A stretch of DNA of 64,000 nt, taken from Bradyrhizobium sp. 149 (lineage in GTDB: Bacteria > Pseudomonadota > Alphaproteobacteria > Rhizobiales > Xanthobacteraceae). The DNA lies in the NCBI RefSeq assembly GCF_023073915.1, contig NZ_JADPKK010000004.1, forward strand, positions 62,001 to 126,000, given 5' to 3'. Made by a program: the position numbers and the translations under genes. The notes below the pieces were generated by a model, which was not told where the DNA came from, did not search any database, and worked only from the letters and a program-made list of their open reading frames with translations. Numbering within the stretch: the stretch's first letter is position 1; every line of letters starts with the position of its first letter. This document shows positions 44,977 to 52,628 of the stretch, in pieces.

Positions 44977-45612
44977 CTACCTCAGCTTCAATCCCGTCGC
45001 TGCCTCGAGCTCGGCGATCGCCTGAGCGCCGCTGGTCACCTTGATGGTCGTCATGCCCATCCCGCGCGCCGGCTTCAGATTGACGCCGAGATCGTCGAGA
45101 TAGACGCAATTCTTCGGGTCGACGTTCAGCGTCTCGACCATCATCTTGTAGATGCGCGGGTCGGGTTTGCGCAGGCCGATCTTGGCGGACTCGATGACAT
45201 GATCGAACAGCACCATCACCTCGGCGACATAGAGTGAGCGCCCGGTCATGCTGCCGATCGCATTGGCCGGCAGATTGTTGGTAATGCAGCCGGTCTTGCA
45301 TTGCGCCTTGATGCGCTTTAGCGCTTCGACCATCTCGGGGCGCAGATCGCCCTGAAGCAGCGGCAGGACATCACGCCCCCGCACTTCCGCGCCGAGCGCG
45401 AGCGACTCCGCGGCGAAAAGCTGATCGAAGGCATCGATATCGACCTCGGCGCGCTCGAACTTGGCCCAGGCATTTTCCAGATGGTTGGCGGCATTGGTGC
45501 GCCGGATGATGTCGATGGGCAGGCCGCGCTCGGTCTCGAACCGCGTGAACGCCTCGAACGGCGAGCTCGTCAGCACGCCACCAAAATCAAAGATCACAGC
45601 ATCGATCGTCAA
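44977..45612 (-). CDS. HAD-family hydrolase (subfamily IA)
   Basis: A 211-residue phosphatase-type HAD protein. Motif I is FDFGGVLTSSP (nucleophile D9 with G at +2 in place of the usual catalytic Asp), motif II is GCITNN, motif III is the Lys of GLRKPDPRIY, and motif IV is VYLDDLGVN. The FDFGGVL form with Gly at +2 is shared with the N-terminal domains of soluble epoxide hydrolases and yihX-like phosphatases. It starts with TTG 45612 after GAGGGCGGG and is convergent with mtnA, 19 bp apart; a role in methylthioribose metabolism is possible but unsupported. Confidence 0.8.
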   Translation of the reverse strand: MTIDAVIFDFGGVLTSSPFEAFTRFETERGLPIDIIRRTNAANHLENAWAKFERAEVDIDAFDQLFAAESLALGAEVRGRDVLPLLQGDLRPEMVEALKRIKAQCKTGCITNNLPANAIGSMTGRSLYVAEVMVLFDHVIESAKIGLRKPDPRIYKMMVETLNVDPKNCVYLDDLGVNLKPARGMGMTTIKVTSGAQAIAELEAATGLKLR

Positions 45613-45723
45613 GATCCCGCCCTCGTCAATTCCTTTCCAAGAGCGCTAGCATGCGCTATCGGCAAGAGCCAGTCCGAAGCCATCCCACCGCTGCCACCGA
45701 TGTCGACCCTAAAGCGTGTTCCC

Positions 45724-46479
45724 ATGAAAAAGCTTGTAACCCTCATTACGACCGTGCTGCTCGCCACGCCCGCTCATGCCATCGTCGGTGGTGGCACGCC
45801 GCAGGTCGATGGCGTCGCGCGCGCCGTCGTCACGATCGTCGGCTCGCGCGGTAATTTCTGTACCGGCACCCTGGTCGCGCCAAAGCTGGTGCTTACCGTT
45901 GCCCACTGCGTGCAGCCCGGCGCGGACTACAAGATCGTCGATCGCGGCACCGACGGTCAGCCGCAACTGCTGAATGTCCGCACCGTCGCGATCCATCCCA
46001 ATTTCAACATGCAGGCAATGCAAGCGCATCGTGCTACCGCCGACGTAGCGCTTCTGCAGTTGGAAATTCCACTCAAGGGAAAATCGACGGTGCCGGTCGG
46101 CGCGCCGAATATTCCGATCCAGGTCGGCAGCCGCTTCGTCATCGCCGGTATCGGCGTCACCGTGCGTGGCGACGGCAAGAGTGGCGGCGCTGCGCGTGTT
46201 GCCGGACTCGTTGCGACGGGTCAGCCGGGCACACTTCAGATCCGGCTGGTCGACCCCGTAACCAACGGTGTTCGCGACGGAATTGGCGCCTGCACCGGTG
46301 ATTCCGGCGGTCCGGTATTCGAAGACAAGCCGAACGGAGCCGTGCTCGTCGGCGTCATCAGCTGGTCCACGGGGCCGAACGGAGCCGCCGGCTGTGGCGG
46401 GCTGACCGGGGTCACGCCGCTCACGCTCTATCGCGACTGGATCTTGCAGACCGCGCGGAGCTGGGGTGCGGCACTGTGA
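45724..46479 (+). CDS. Secreted trypsin-fold serine protease without propeptide
   Basis: A 251-residue S1 protease. The signal peptide MKKLVTLITTVLLATPAHA is followed immediately by I20-V-G-G, the sequence that in trypsin is exposed only after zymogen cleavage. The triad is H61 (TVAHC), D107 (ADVALL) and S194 (TGDSGGP), with D193 in place to pair with the Ile20 amino group. The residue at chymotrypsin position 189 is Gly188, so trypsin-like Lys/Arg preference is not expected. Cys pairs include C46/C62 and C190/C224. ATG 45724 is chosen; an ATG at 45700 would add eight residues to the signal peptide. It acts in the periplasm or outside the cell. Confidence 0.88.
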   Translation: MKKLVTLITTVLLATPAHAIVGGGTPQVDGVARAVVTIVGSRGNFCTGTLVAPKLVLTVAHCVQPGADYKIVDRGTDGQPQLLNVRTVAIHPNFNMQAMQAHRATADVALLQLEIPLKGKSTVPVGAPNIPIQVGSRFVIAGIGVTVRGDGKSGGAARVAGLVATGQPGTLQIRLVDPVTNGVRDGIGACTGDSGGPVFEDKPNGAVLVGVISWSTGPNGAAGCGGLTGVTPLTLYRDWILQTARSWGAAL

Positions 46480-46599
46480 TTTGATCCCGACCTGATCTAT
46501 GTCATCTTGAAGCGAAGCGCGAAGGGCGACGTCCGTCGCGGAGGAAACGCGTCGTCCAATCAAGGGCGGCCACAGAAACAAGCAAGGCAAGAAGCAACA

Positions 46600-48102
46600 A
46601 TGAATGTCGCTGTTCGCAGTCACGCCCCGGCCAGACAGGCTTCTGAACATTTCGACGTGCTGATCGTCGGTGCCGGCATCTCGGGCATCGGCAGCGCCTA
46701 TCACATGACCAAGCAGCTTCCAGGCGCGAGCTTCGTCATCCTGGAAACGCAGGCAACGTTCGGCGGCACCTGGACCACGCATCGCTATCCCGGAATTCGT
46801 TCGGACAGCGATCTCCACACTTTCGGTTACAGCTTCAAGCCCTGGGTCGGGCCGCCGATCGCGACCGCCGAGGAAATCCTCGCCTACATGAACGAGGTGA
46901 TCGACGAAAACGATATCGCGCGGCATATCCGCTACAAGCACAAGATCAATTCGGCGAGCTGGTCGAGCGAGCACAACCTCTGGACCATCGAGGCGGTGAC
47001 GACCGACACCGGCGAAGCGAAAACCTTCACTACGAATTTTCTTTGGATGTGCCAAGGCTATTACCGCCATTCGGAAGGCTATACGCCGGAATGGAAGGGC
47101 ACGGACCGCTTCAAGGGCCGCATCGTTCATCCGCAGACCTGGCCCGATGATATCGATCTCGCGAACAAGAAGGTCGTCGTGATCGGCTCCGGCGCGACGG
47201 CGGCGACGCTGGTGCCGAACATCGCGGACACATGCGCGCATGTCACGATGCTGCAGCGTTCGCCGACCTATTTCCGTCTCGGCCGCAATGCCATCGAGAT
47301 CGCGGAGGAGCTGCGCAGGCTTCAGGTCGACGAGGAATGGATCCACGAGATTGTCCGGCGAAAGATCCTGTTCGAACAGGATGCGTTCACCAAGCTTTGC
47401 GTGTCAAAACCCGAGCAGGTGAAGAAAGAGCTGATCGGCCAGATCAGCGCGGTGCTCGGTCCGGAGTACGATGTCGACACCCATTTCACACCGAGCTACC
47501 GGCCGTGGCGGCAGCGCATCGCCTTCGTGCCGGATGCCGACTTGTTCAAGGGCATCGCCAGCGGCAAGGCGTCGGTCGTTACCGACGAGATCGAATGTTT
47601 CGTCGAGAACGGCATCCAGCTCAAATCCGGCAAGCTGCTCGAAGCCGATATCATCGTCACCGCAACCGGCTTCAACCTCGCGGCGCTCGGCGACATCGCC
47701 TTCGAAGTCGACGGCAAGCCGCTCGCCTTCGGCGACACCGTCACCTATCGCGGCATGATGTTCACGGGCGTGCCGAACATGGTCTGGGTGTTCGGCTATT
47801 TTCGCGCCAGCTGGACGCTACGCGTCGACCTCGTTGCCGATTTCGTCTGCCGGCTGCTCGGTCACATGACGGCCAAGGGCAAGAAGAAGGTGGAGGTCAA
47901 GTTGCGTCCCGAAGACCACAACATGCCGATCCTGCCCTGGATCGATCCGGAAAACTTCAACCCCGGCTATATCATGCGTGACATGAACCTGTTGCCCAAG
48001 CGCGGCGACAAGCCGGAATGGCAGCATAGCCAGGATTATTGGACCGAAAAGGACGAAATCCCGAATACGGATCTGGACGACGCGGCATTTGTGTATGGGT
48101 GA
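46600..48102 (+). CDS. Baeyer-Villiger-type flavin monooxygenase
   Basis: A 500-residue NADPH/FAD monooxygenase. The FAD Rossmann motif GAGISG is at 24-29, the NADPH motif GSGATA near 197, and the Baeyer-Villiger fingerprint FxGxxxHxxxWP is exact: F171, G173, H177, W181-P182. FGGTWTTHRYPGIRSDSD is the usual second FAD patch. Such enzymes insert oxygen into ketones to give esters or lactones; the long-chain/aromatic ketone group of Rv3083/EthA-like proteins fits best. The substrate is unknown. It follows the protease gene after 120 bp. Confidence 0.9.
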   Translation: MNVAVRSHAPARQASEHFDVLIVGAGISGIGSAYHMTKQLPGASFVILETQATFGGTWTTHRYPGIRSDSDLHTFGYSFKPWVGPPIATAEEILAYMNEVIDENDIARHIRYKHKINSASWSSEHNLWTIEAVTTDTGEAKTFTTNFLWMCQGYYRHSEGYTPEWKGTDRFKGRIVHPQTWPDDIDLANKKVVVIGSGATAATLVPNIADTCAHVTMLQRSPTYFRLGRNAIEIAEELRRLQVDEEWIHEIVRRKILFEQDAFTKLCVSKPEQVKKELIGQISAVLGPEYDVDTHFTPSYRPWRQRIAFVPDADLFKGIASGKASVVTDEIECFVENGIQLKSGKLLEADIIVTATGFNLAALGDIAFEVDGKPLAFGDTVTYRGMMFTGVPNMVWVFGYFRASWTLRVDLVADFVCRLLGHMTAKGKKKVEVKLRPEDHNMPILPWIDPENFNPGYIMRDMNLLPKRGDKPEWQHSQDYWTEKDEIPNTDLDDAAFVYG

Positions 48103-48173
48103 GGATAGCTTTTGCTGGCAGCGCACGACAATGCCGTACCAGCGAAGTCGGTCTCACCTCAATCGCAGCAAGA

Positions 48174-49100
48174 CTACGAATTCCGCCGCGTCGCATTCGT
48201 CGCAATCGCCGCGGCAGCCGTCCGGTTCTCCACGCCGAGCTTGGCGTAGATCTGCTCGAGATGCTTGTCGACCGTGCGCGGGCTCAAGCCCAAAATCTGC
48301 GCGATGTCGCGGTTGGTCTTGCCCTTGCTGAGCCAGGCAAGCACCTCGCCTTCGCGGGTGGTGAGGCCAAGCTCGCTGGTGAACTCGGGGGGCGGCGCGG
48401 TACCGGACTCCCTGGAGAGCCGCAGCAGGAACTCGTTCGGCGCGGTCTCGCCCATGTAGTACAACCGGAGCTGAGGATTGTCCGGCAAGGAAGCCGCCTG
48501 AGACTTCGAGCCGCCCTTGCCCTTCGCCTGCTCCAGCCATTGCAGCGATGATACTGGCAGCATGAAGTCCTCGTCGGCGGCGTGTGCGCCATGATGATCC
48601 GCGAGCAGCTTCTGCGCCTGCGGGGTCGCCCACAACAATTTGCCGCGGCGGTTGACAGCGAACAGGTATCGGCCGGAGACGTCGAGCGCGGCGCGCGCGC
48701 TCTGCGTCAGCCGCGCATTGCCGAGATGAACTCGGATCCGCGCCAGCATCTCCTCGATCACGATCGGCTTCGCAACGTAGTCGACGCCGCCAGCCTCAAG
48801 CCCGCGCACGATGTGCTCGGTCTCGGCGAGCCCCGTCATGAATATCACCGGAACATTGGCAAGGCCCGCATCGCGCTTGAGGCGGCGGCAGGTCTCGAAC
48901 CCGTCCATGCCTGGCATCACCGCGTCGAGCAGTACGATGTCAGGCGTGATCTGGTCGACAATGCGCATCGCGGCCGCGCCGTCGAGCGCCACCATCACTG
49001 TCATCCCGGCGCTGTCGAGCGCGTCGGTGAGCAACCGCAACGTCTCGGGGGAATCGTCGACAACGAGCGCGATGTCGCGCTTTTTCGACTCAGTGCTCAT
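48174..49100 (-). CDS. LuxR-type response regulator of the amide/urea cluster
   Basis: About 308 residues: a receiver domain (phospho-acceptor Asp in IVLLDAVMPGMDG, D59 from ATG 49100; acidic pair VVDDSP; conserved Lys in VAKPI), a middle PAS-like stretch (YLFAVNRRGKLLWATPQAQ), and a C-terminal LuxR/NarL helix-turn-helix (LTTREGEVLAWLSKGKTNRD, then GLSPRTVDKHLEQIYAKLGV). The start lies inside the end of the hybrid kinase gene (ATG 49100, or 49106), so the two are translated together and surely form one signalling pair. Its target is probably the dyad at 52540-52557 in front of the ABC operon. Confidence 0.92.
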   Translation of the reverse strand: MSTESKKRDIALVVDDSPETLRLLTDALDSAGMTVMVALDGAAAMRIVDQITPDIVLLDAVMPGMDGFETCRRLKRDAGLANVPVIFMTGLAETEHIVRGLEAGGVDYVAKPIVIEEMLARIRVHLGNARLTQSARAALDVSGRYLFAVNRRGKLLWATPQAQKLLADHHGAHAADEDFMLPVSSLQWLEQAKGKGGSKSQAASLPDNPQLRLYYMGETAPNEFLLRLSRESGTAPPPEFTSELGLTTREGEVLAWLSKGKTNRDIAQILGLSPRTVDKHLEQIYAKLGVENRTAAAAIATNATRRNS

Positions 49101-52100
49101 ACGCATGCAACGTCTTCAATGTGGCCATGTACTGGTCGAGATCGAAGCGGTCGATCAGCGACTGCATTTCCGCGACGAAATCGGCATGTTCAGGGTGCTC
49201 ACTGCCGATCTCGTCCAGCTTCAACTGGATAGCCTTGACGTAGCCGATCTGACCGAGCCCGATCAGCGCCTCGATGTGTTGTACCGGCGGCCTCGAGCCG
49301 CTCTCCGGCCGCCACAGCGGCACGGCGATCTCCTCCGAGCCGTATTGCCATTCGATCTTGAGAAGCTGGCGGATGCTTTCCAAAAGCCGGGGAATGTCGA
49401 TCGGCTTCATCAGATAGCCGTCGTGGAAAGGCTGCGCCAGCGGTGTGCCGTGGGCCTCAAGCGCGCTGGCCGACACCATCAGGATGCGCGCTTGATGGTG
49501 GCCGTTCGCCCGTAGCGTCTCCGCGACCGTCCAGCCGTCCATGCCCGGCATGGAAATGTCGAGCAGGAACAGATCGGGCCGGCAGTGCTGGGCCAGTGCC
49601 AGGCAGCCGGGTCCGTCGGGGGCGCTGAGCAGGATGAAGCCGAGCGGTGTCAGCACCTCGCGCAGGAGGTCGCGATGCACGGGGTCGTCGTCGGTGATGA
49701 GGATGGTCTTGCGCGTGCCGTGATAGCCTGAGATCGGGGCCTCCACCGGTGCAATGCGCTGCGGATTGGTGACCTCCGACAGCAGCATCTTGACCTTGAA
49801 CGTGCTGCCGCTGCCGACCGTGCTCGAGACCTTGATGTCGCCGCCCATGACGCCCGCGAGCAGCCGGCTGATGGTCAGGCCAAGCCCGGTGCCGGTCTGC
49901 GGCTGCGAGACACCGAGCGCGCCGCGTTCGAAGGGTGCGAAGATGCGTTCGAGGTCGTCGCCCTGGATGCCGGGACCGGTGTCGATCACCTCGAACTCCG
50001 CGACCGGGCTGCGATAGTGCACCACGAACTGCACGCTGCCGGCCTGGGTGAACTTGATCGCGTTGGCCAGCAGATTGATCAGCACCTGGCGCAGCCGCTT
50101 CTCGTCGGCATAGACCACGACCGGCAAATGCGCCGGCCGCCTGAACACGAAGTCGATGCTCTTGGCGGCGGCTTGGAGGCGGAACATGCCGACGAGCTGG
50201 TCGAGGAATTCGCTCAGGCGCACCTCGTCACGCGACAAGTATAGCCGCCCGGCCTCGATCTTGGAGATGTCCAGAATGCCGTCGATCAGGCCGGAGAGGT
50301 GATCGGCGCTGCGGCGGACGACGCGGACCTGGTCGCGCGGCTTGGTGTTGAGCGTCGCGTCCTGCTCCAGGAGTTGGGCATAGCCGCTGATCGCATTCAG
50401 CGGCGAGCGCAGCTCGTGGCTCAGGCCGACCACGTAGCGGCTCTTGGCGAGGTTGGCGGATTCGGCGATTTCCTTGGCGCGCTGGAGCTCGGCGTCGGTG
50501 CGCTTGTGCGCGTCGATCTCCTGGATCAGCAGCGTGGTCTGGCGCCGGGTCTCGGCCTCGGCGGCCCGTCGGCTCTGCTGCGCCAGCACGAACAGCCAAG
50601 CCAGCACGCCGATGATGATGCTGAGCGAGAAGAACACCTTCCAGAGCAGTTTGGAGACGAGCACGTTCTCGCCAGGCACGCTGACCGAGGTCTGCAGATA
50701 GATCAGCCCCAGCACCAGCGCGACGAGGCCCGCAGAGACCACGAATACACCAATGTAGTGGCCGAACTGCGAGTTGATCCGCTGATAGATCGGCTGCGGC
50801 AAGATCCTGGCGAGCGCGTCGGCGAACTGCACCTGCGCGCGCGCATGCGGTTTGCACAAATCGTGGCAGCGCGCATCGAGCGAGCAGCATAGCGAGCAGA
50901 TCGGGCCGGCATACGCAGGACAGGAGGTCATGTCCTCCGGCTCGAAATGGTGCTCGCAGATGCAGCACTGGATCGATTCGATATTGGCCCAGCTCTTTTT
51001 CGGCTTGCGCGCGATGTAGTATTTTCCGTCGGTGAGCCAGGCGATGACAGGCGCGGTGACGAAGGCGGCCGTCAGCGCGACAAAGGCCGCGAGCGCTTTC
51101 ATGGTTGAGCCGAACAGGCCGTAGAATGCCGCGATGGAGACGATGGTGGCGATCGTCATCGCGCCGACGCCGACCGGGTTGATGTCGTAGAGATGGGCGC
51201 GCTTGAACTCCATCTGCGGCGGGCGCAGGCCGAGCGGCTTGTTGACCACGAGATCGGCCACCAGCGCGCCGACCCAGGCGATCGCGACATTGGAGTAGAG
51301 CGCCAGCGTCTGCTCCAGCGCCTTGTAGACGCCGATCTCCATCAGCAGCAGCGCCACCATCACGTTGAACACCAGCCAGACGACCCGGCCCGGATGGCTA
51401 TGCGTCAGACGCGAGAAGAAGTTCGACCAGGCGATCGAGCCTGCATAGGCGTTGGTGACGTTGATCTTGAGCTGCGACAGGATCACGAACGCGCCGGTGA
51501 GCGCCAAGGCCATGTCCGGCTGCGACAGCACGTAGCGGAACGCTTCGAGATACATGTGCGCAGGCTCGGCCGCCAGCTCGCTGGAGAGGCCGTGGCTCAG
51601 TGCGAAGAAGGCGAGAAACGAGCCCAGCAGCAGTTTCAGCGCGCCGAAGATGATCCAGCCGGGGCCCGCGATCAGCAGGGCCGCCCACCACGACGTTCGG
51701 GACGTGCGGCGGTCGCGCGGCAGAAACCTGAGGAAGTCGACCTGCTCGCCGATCTGGGCCACCAGCGAAAACACCACGGAGGATGCGACACCGAACAGCA
51801 GCAGGTCGAAATGTCCGCTGGGGCCGCCGTGCTCGCCGGCGAATTTGCGCCACTCCGCGAACGAGTAAGGATTGGCCCAGGCGATCGCGGCAAAGGGCAG
51901 GATGTGCAGGATGATCCAGATCGGCTGAGTCCAGAGCTGGAAGCGGCTGATCAGCGTGATGCCGTAGGTGACAAGCGGGATGATCGCGACCGCGCTGATG
52001 AGGTAGCCGATCGGGCGCGGAATGCCGAAGCACATCTCGAGCGCCGTCGCCAGGATCACCGCCTCGATGGCGAAGAAGATGAAGGTGAAGGAGGCGTAGA

Positions 52101-52461
52101 TCAGCGAGGTGACGGTCGAACCGATATAGCCGAAGCCGGCGCCGCGGGTGAGCAGGTCAATGTCGATGCCGCATTTGGCGGCATAATAGGCAATCGGGAC
52201 GCCGCAGCAGAAGATGATGGTGGAGACGACGAAGATGGCGGCGGTGGCGTTGGTAACCCCGTAGTTCAGGGTGATGGTGCCGCCGATCGCTTCCAGCGCG
52301 AGAAAGGAGATGGCGCCGAGTGCAGTGTTGGCGACGCGGGCGGCGGACCACCGGCGCGCGCTCTTGGCCGTGAAACGCAGCGCGTAGTCTTCCAGCGTCT
52401 GGTTGGCGACCCATTGGTTGTACTGGCGCCTGACGCGATCTATTCGCTGCCGCCCTGCCAC
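49090..52461 (-). CDS. NCS1-permease/hybrid histidine kinase fusion
   Basis: A giant sensor of about 1123 residues from GTG 52461 (GGGAGCGGGGG upstream; a TTG at 52572 would run over the shared operator). Residues ~48-485 are a 12-helix NCS1 transporter domain (nucleobase/hydantoin/thiamine family), with VANTALGAISFLALEAIGGT and ASSVVFSLVAQIGEQVDFLR. A Cys/His-rich module follows at ~499-545 (CCICEHHFEP, CSLCCSLDARCHDLCKPH). Next come two more membrane helices, a coiled coil, HisKA with H682 (GLSHELRSPLNAISGY), HATPase_c (NLLANAIKF, DTGPG, GTGLGLTIS), a receiver with D968 (LLDISMPGMDG), and an ~80-residue helical tail. Probably it senses a ligand through the permease domain and signals through the receiver and the overlapping LuxR regulator. 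Confidence 0.9.
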   Translation of the reverse strand: MAGRQRIDRVRRQYNQWVANQTLEDYALRFTAKSARRWSAARVANTALGAISFLALEAIGGTITLNYGVTNATAAIFVVSTIIFCCGVPIAYYAAKCGIDIDLLTRGAGFGYIGSTVTSLIYASFTFIFFAIEAVILATALEMCFGIPRPIGYLISAVAIIPLVTYGITLISRFQLWTQPIWIILHILPFAAIAWANPYSFAEWRKFAGEHGGPSGHFDLLLFGVASSVVFSLVAQIGEQVDFLRFLPRDRRTSRTSWWAALLIAGPGWIIFGALKLLLGSFLAFFALSHGLSSELAAEPAHMYLEAFRYVLSQPDMALALTGAFVILSQLKINVTNAYAGSIAWSNFFSRLTHSHPGRVVWLVFNVMVALLLMEIGVYKALEQTLALYSNVAIAWVGALVADLVVNKPLGLRPPQMEFKRAHLYDINPVGVGAMTIATIVSIAAFYGLFGSTMKALAAFVALTAAFVTAPVIAWLTDGKYYIARKPKKSWANIESIQCCICEHHFEPEDMTSCPAYAGPICSLCCSLDARCHDLCKPHARAQVQFADALARILPQPIYQRINSQFGHYIGVFVVSAGLVALVLGLIYLQTSVSVPGENVLVSKLLWKVFFSLSIIIGVLAWLFVLAQQSRRAAEAETRRQTTLLIQEIDAHKRTDAELQRAKEIAESANLAKSRYVVGLSHELRSPLNAISGYAQLLEQDATLNTKPRDQVRVVRRSADHLSGLIDGILDISKIEAGRLYLSRDEVRLSEFLDQLVGMFRLQAAAKSIDFVFRRPAHLPVVVYADEKRLRQVLINLLANAIKFTQAGSVQFVVHYRSPVAEFEVIDTGPGIQGDDLERIFAPFERGALGVSQPQTGTGLGLTISRLLAGVMGGDIKVSSTVGSGSTFKVKMLLSEVTNPQRIAPVEAPISGYHGTRKTILITDDDPVHRDLLREVLTPLGFILLSAPDGPGCLALAQHCRPDLFLLDISMPGMDGWTVAETLRANGHHQARILMVSASALEAHGTPLAQPFHDGYLMKPIDIPRLLESIRQLLKIEWQYGSEEIAVPLWRPESGSRPPVQHIEALIGLGQIGYVKAIQLKLDEIGSEHPEHADFVAEMQSLIDRFDLDQYMATLKTLHAYEH

Positions 52462-52527
52462 TCGACCCCCGCTCCCGAACTCCAGGACCCCTCGCAAAAC
52501 TCGTACCAAAAAGCCTACGTCGCCATT

Positions 52528-52569
52528 TTGCGGTGCAGTATACGCGATCTTGCGTATCCTTGCGGTGCA
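52528..52569. promoter_or_regulatory. Composite operator between the kinase and the ABC operon
   Basis: A perfect dyad ATACGC (52540-52545) - 6 bases - GCGTAT (52552-52557) is centred at 52548.5. The 10-mer TTGCGGTGCA occurs twice as a direct repeat, at 52528-52537 and 52560-52569. The midpoint of the repeats is also 52548.5, so they flank the dyad evenly, 32 bp (three helical turns) apart. The location in the divergent gap makes it the best candidate site for the LuxR-type regulator. Confidence 0.6.
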
Positions 52570-52628
52570 CAAATTCGAGCCATCCTCACGGCACCGATCG
52601 CGTGTCCTCGAACAAAAGTGGGGTGCTC

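Noticed and set aside
44977..45612. HAD gene as the methionine-salvage enolase-phosphatase MtnC.
   Set aside because: Motifs and size fit the general subfamily IA group with FDFGGVL and not the MtnC type, and it is not in the mtn operon direction.
52462..52572. Extension of the kinase to the TTG at 52572.
   Set aside because: The extra 37 residues are not protein-like, have no ribosome-binding site and would run through the dyad and both direct repeats of the shared regulatory region.
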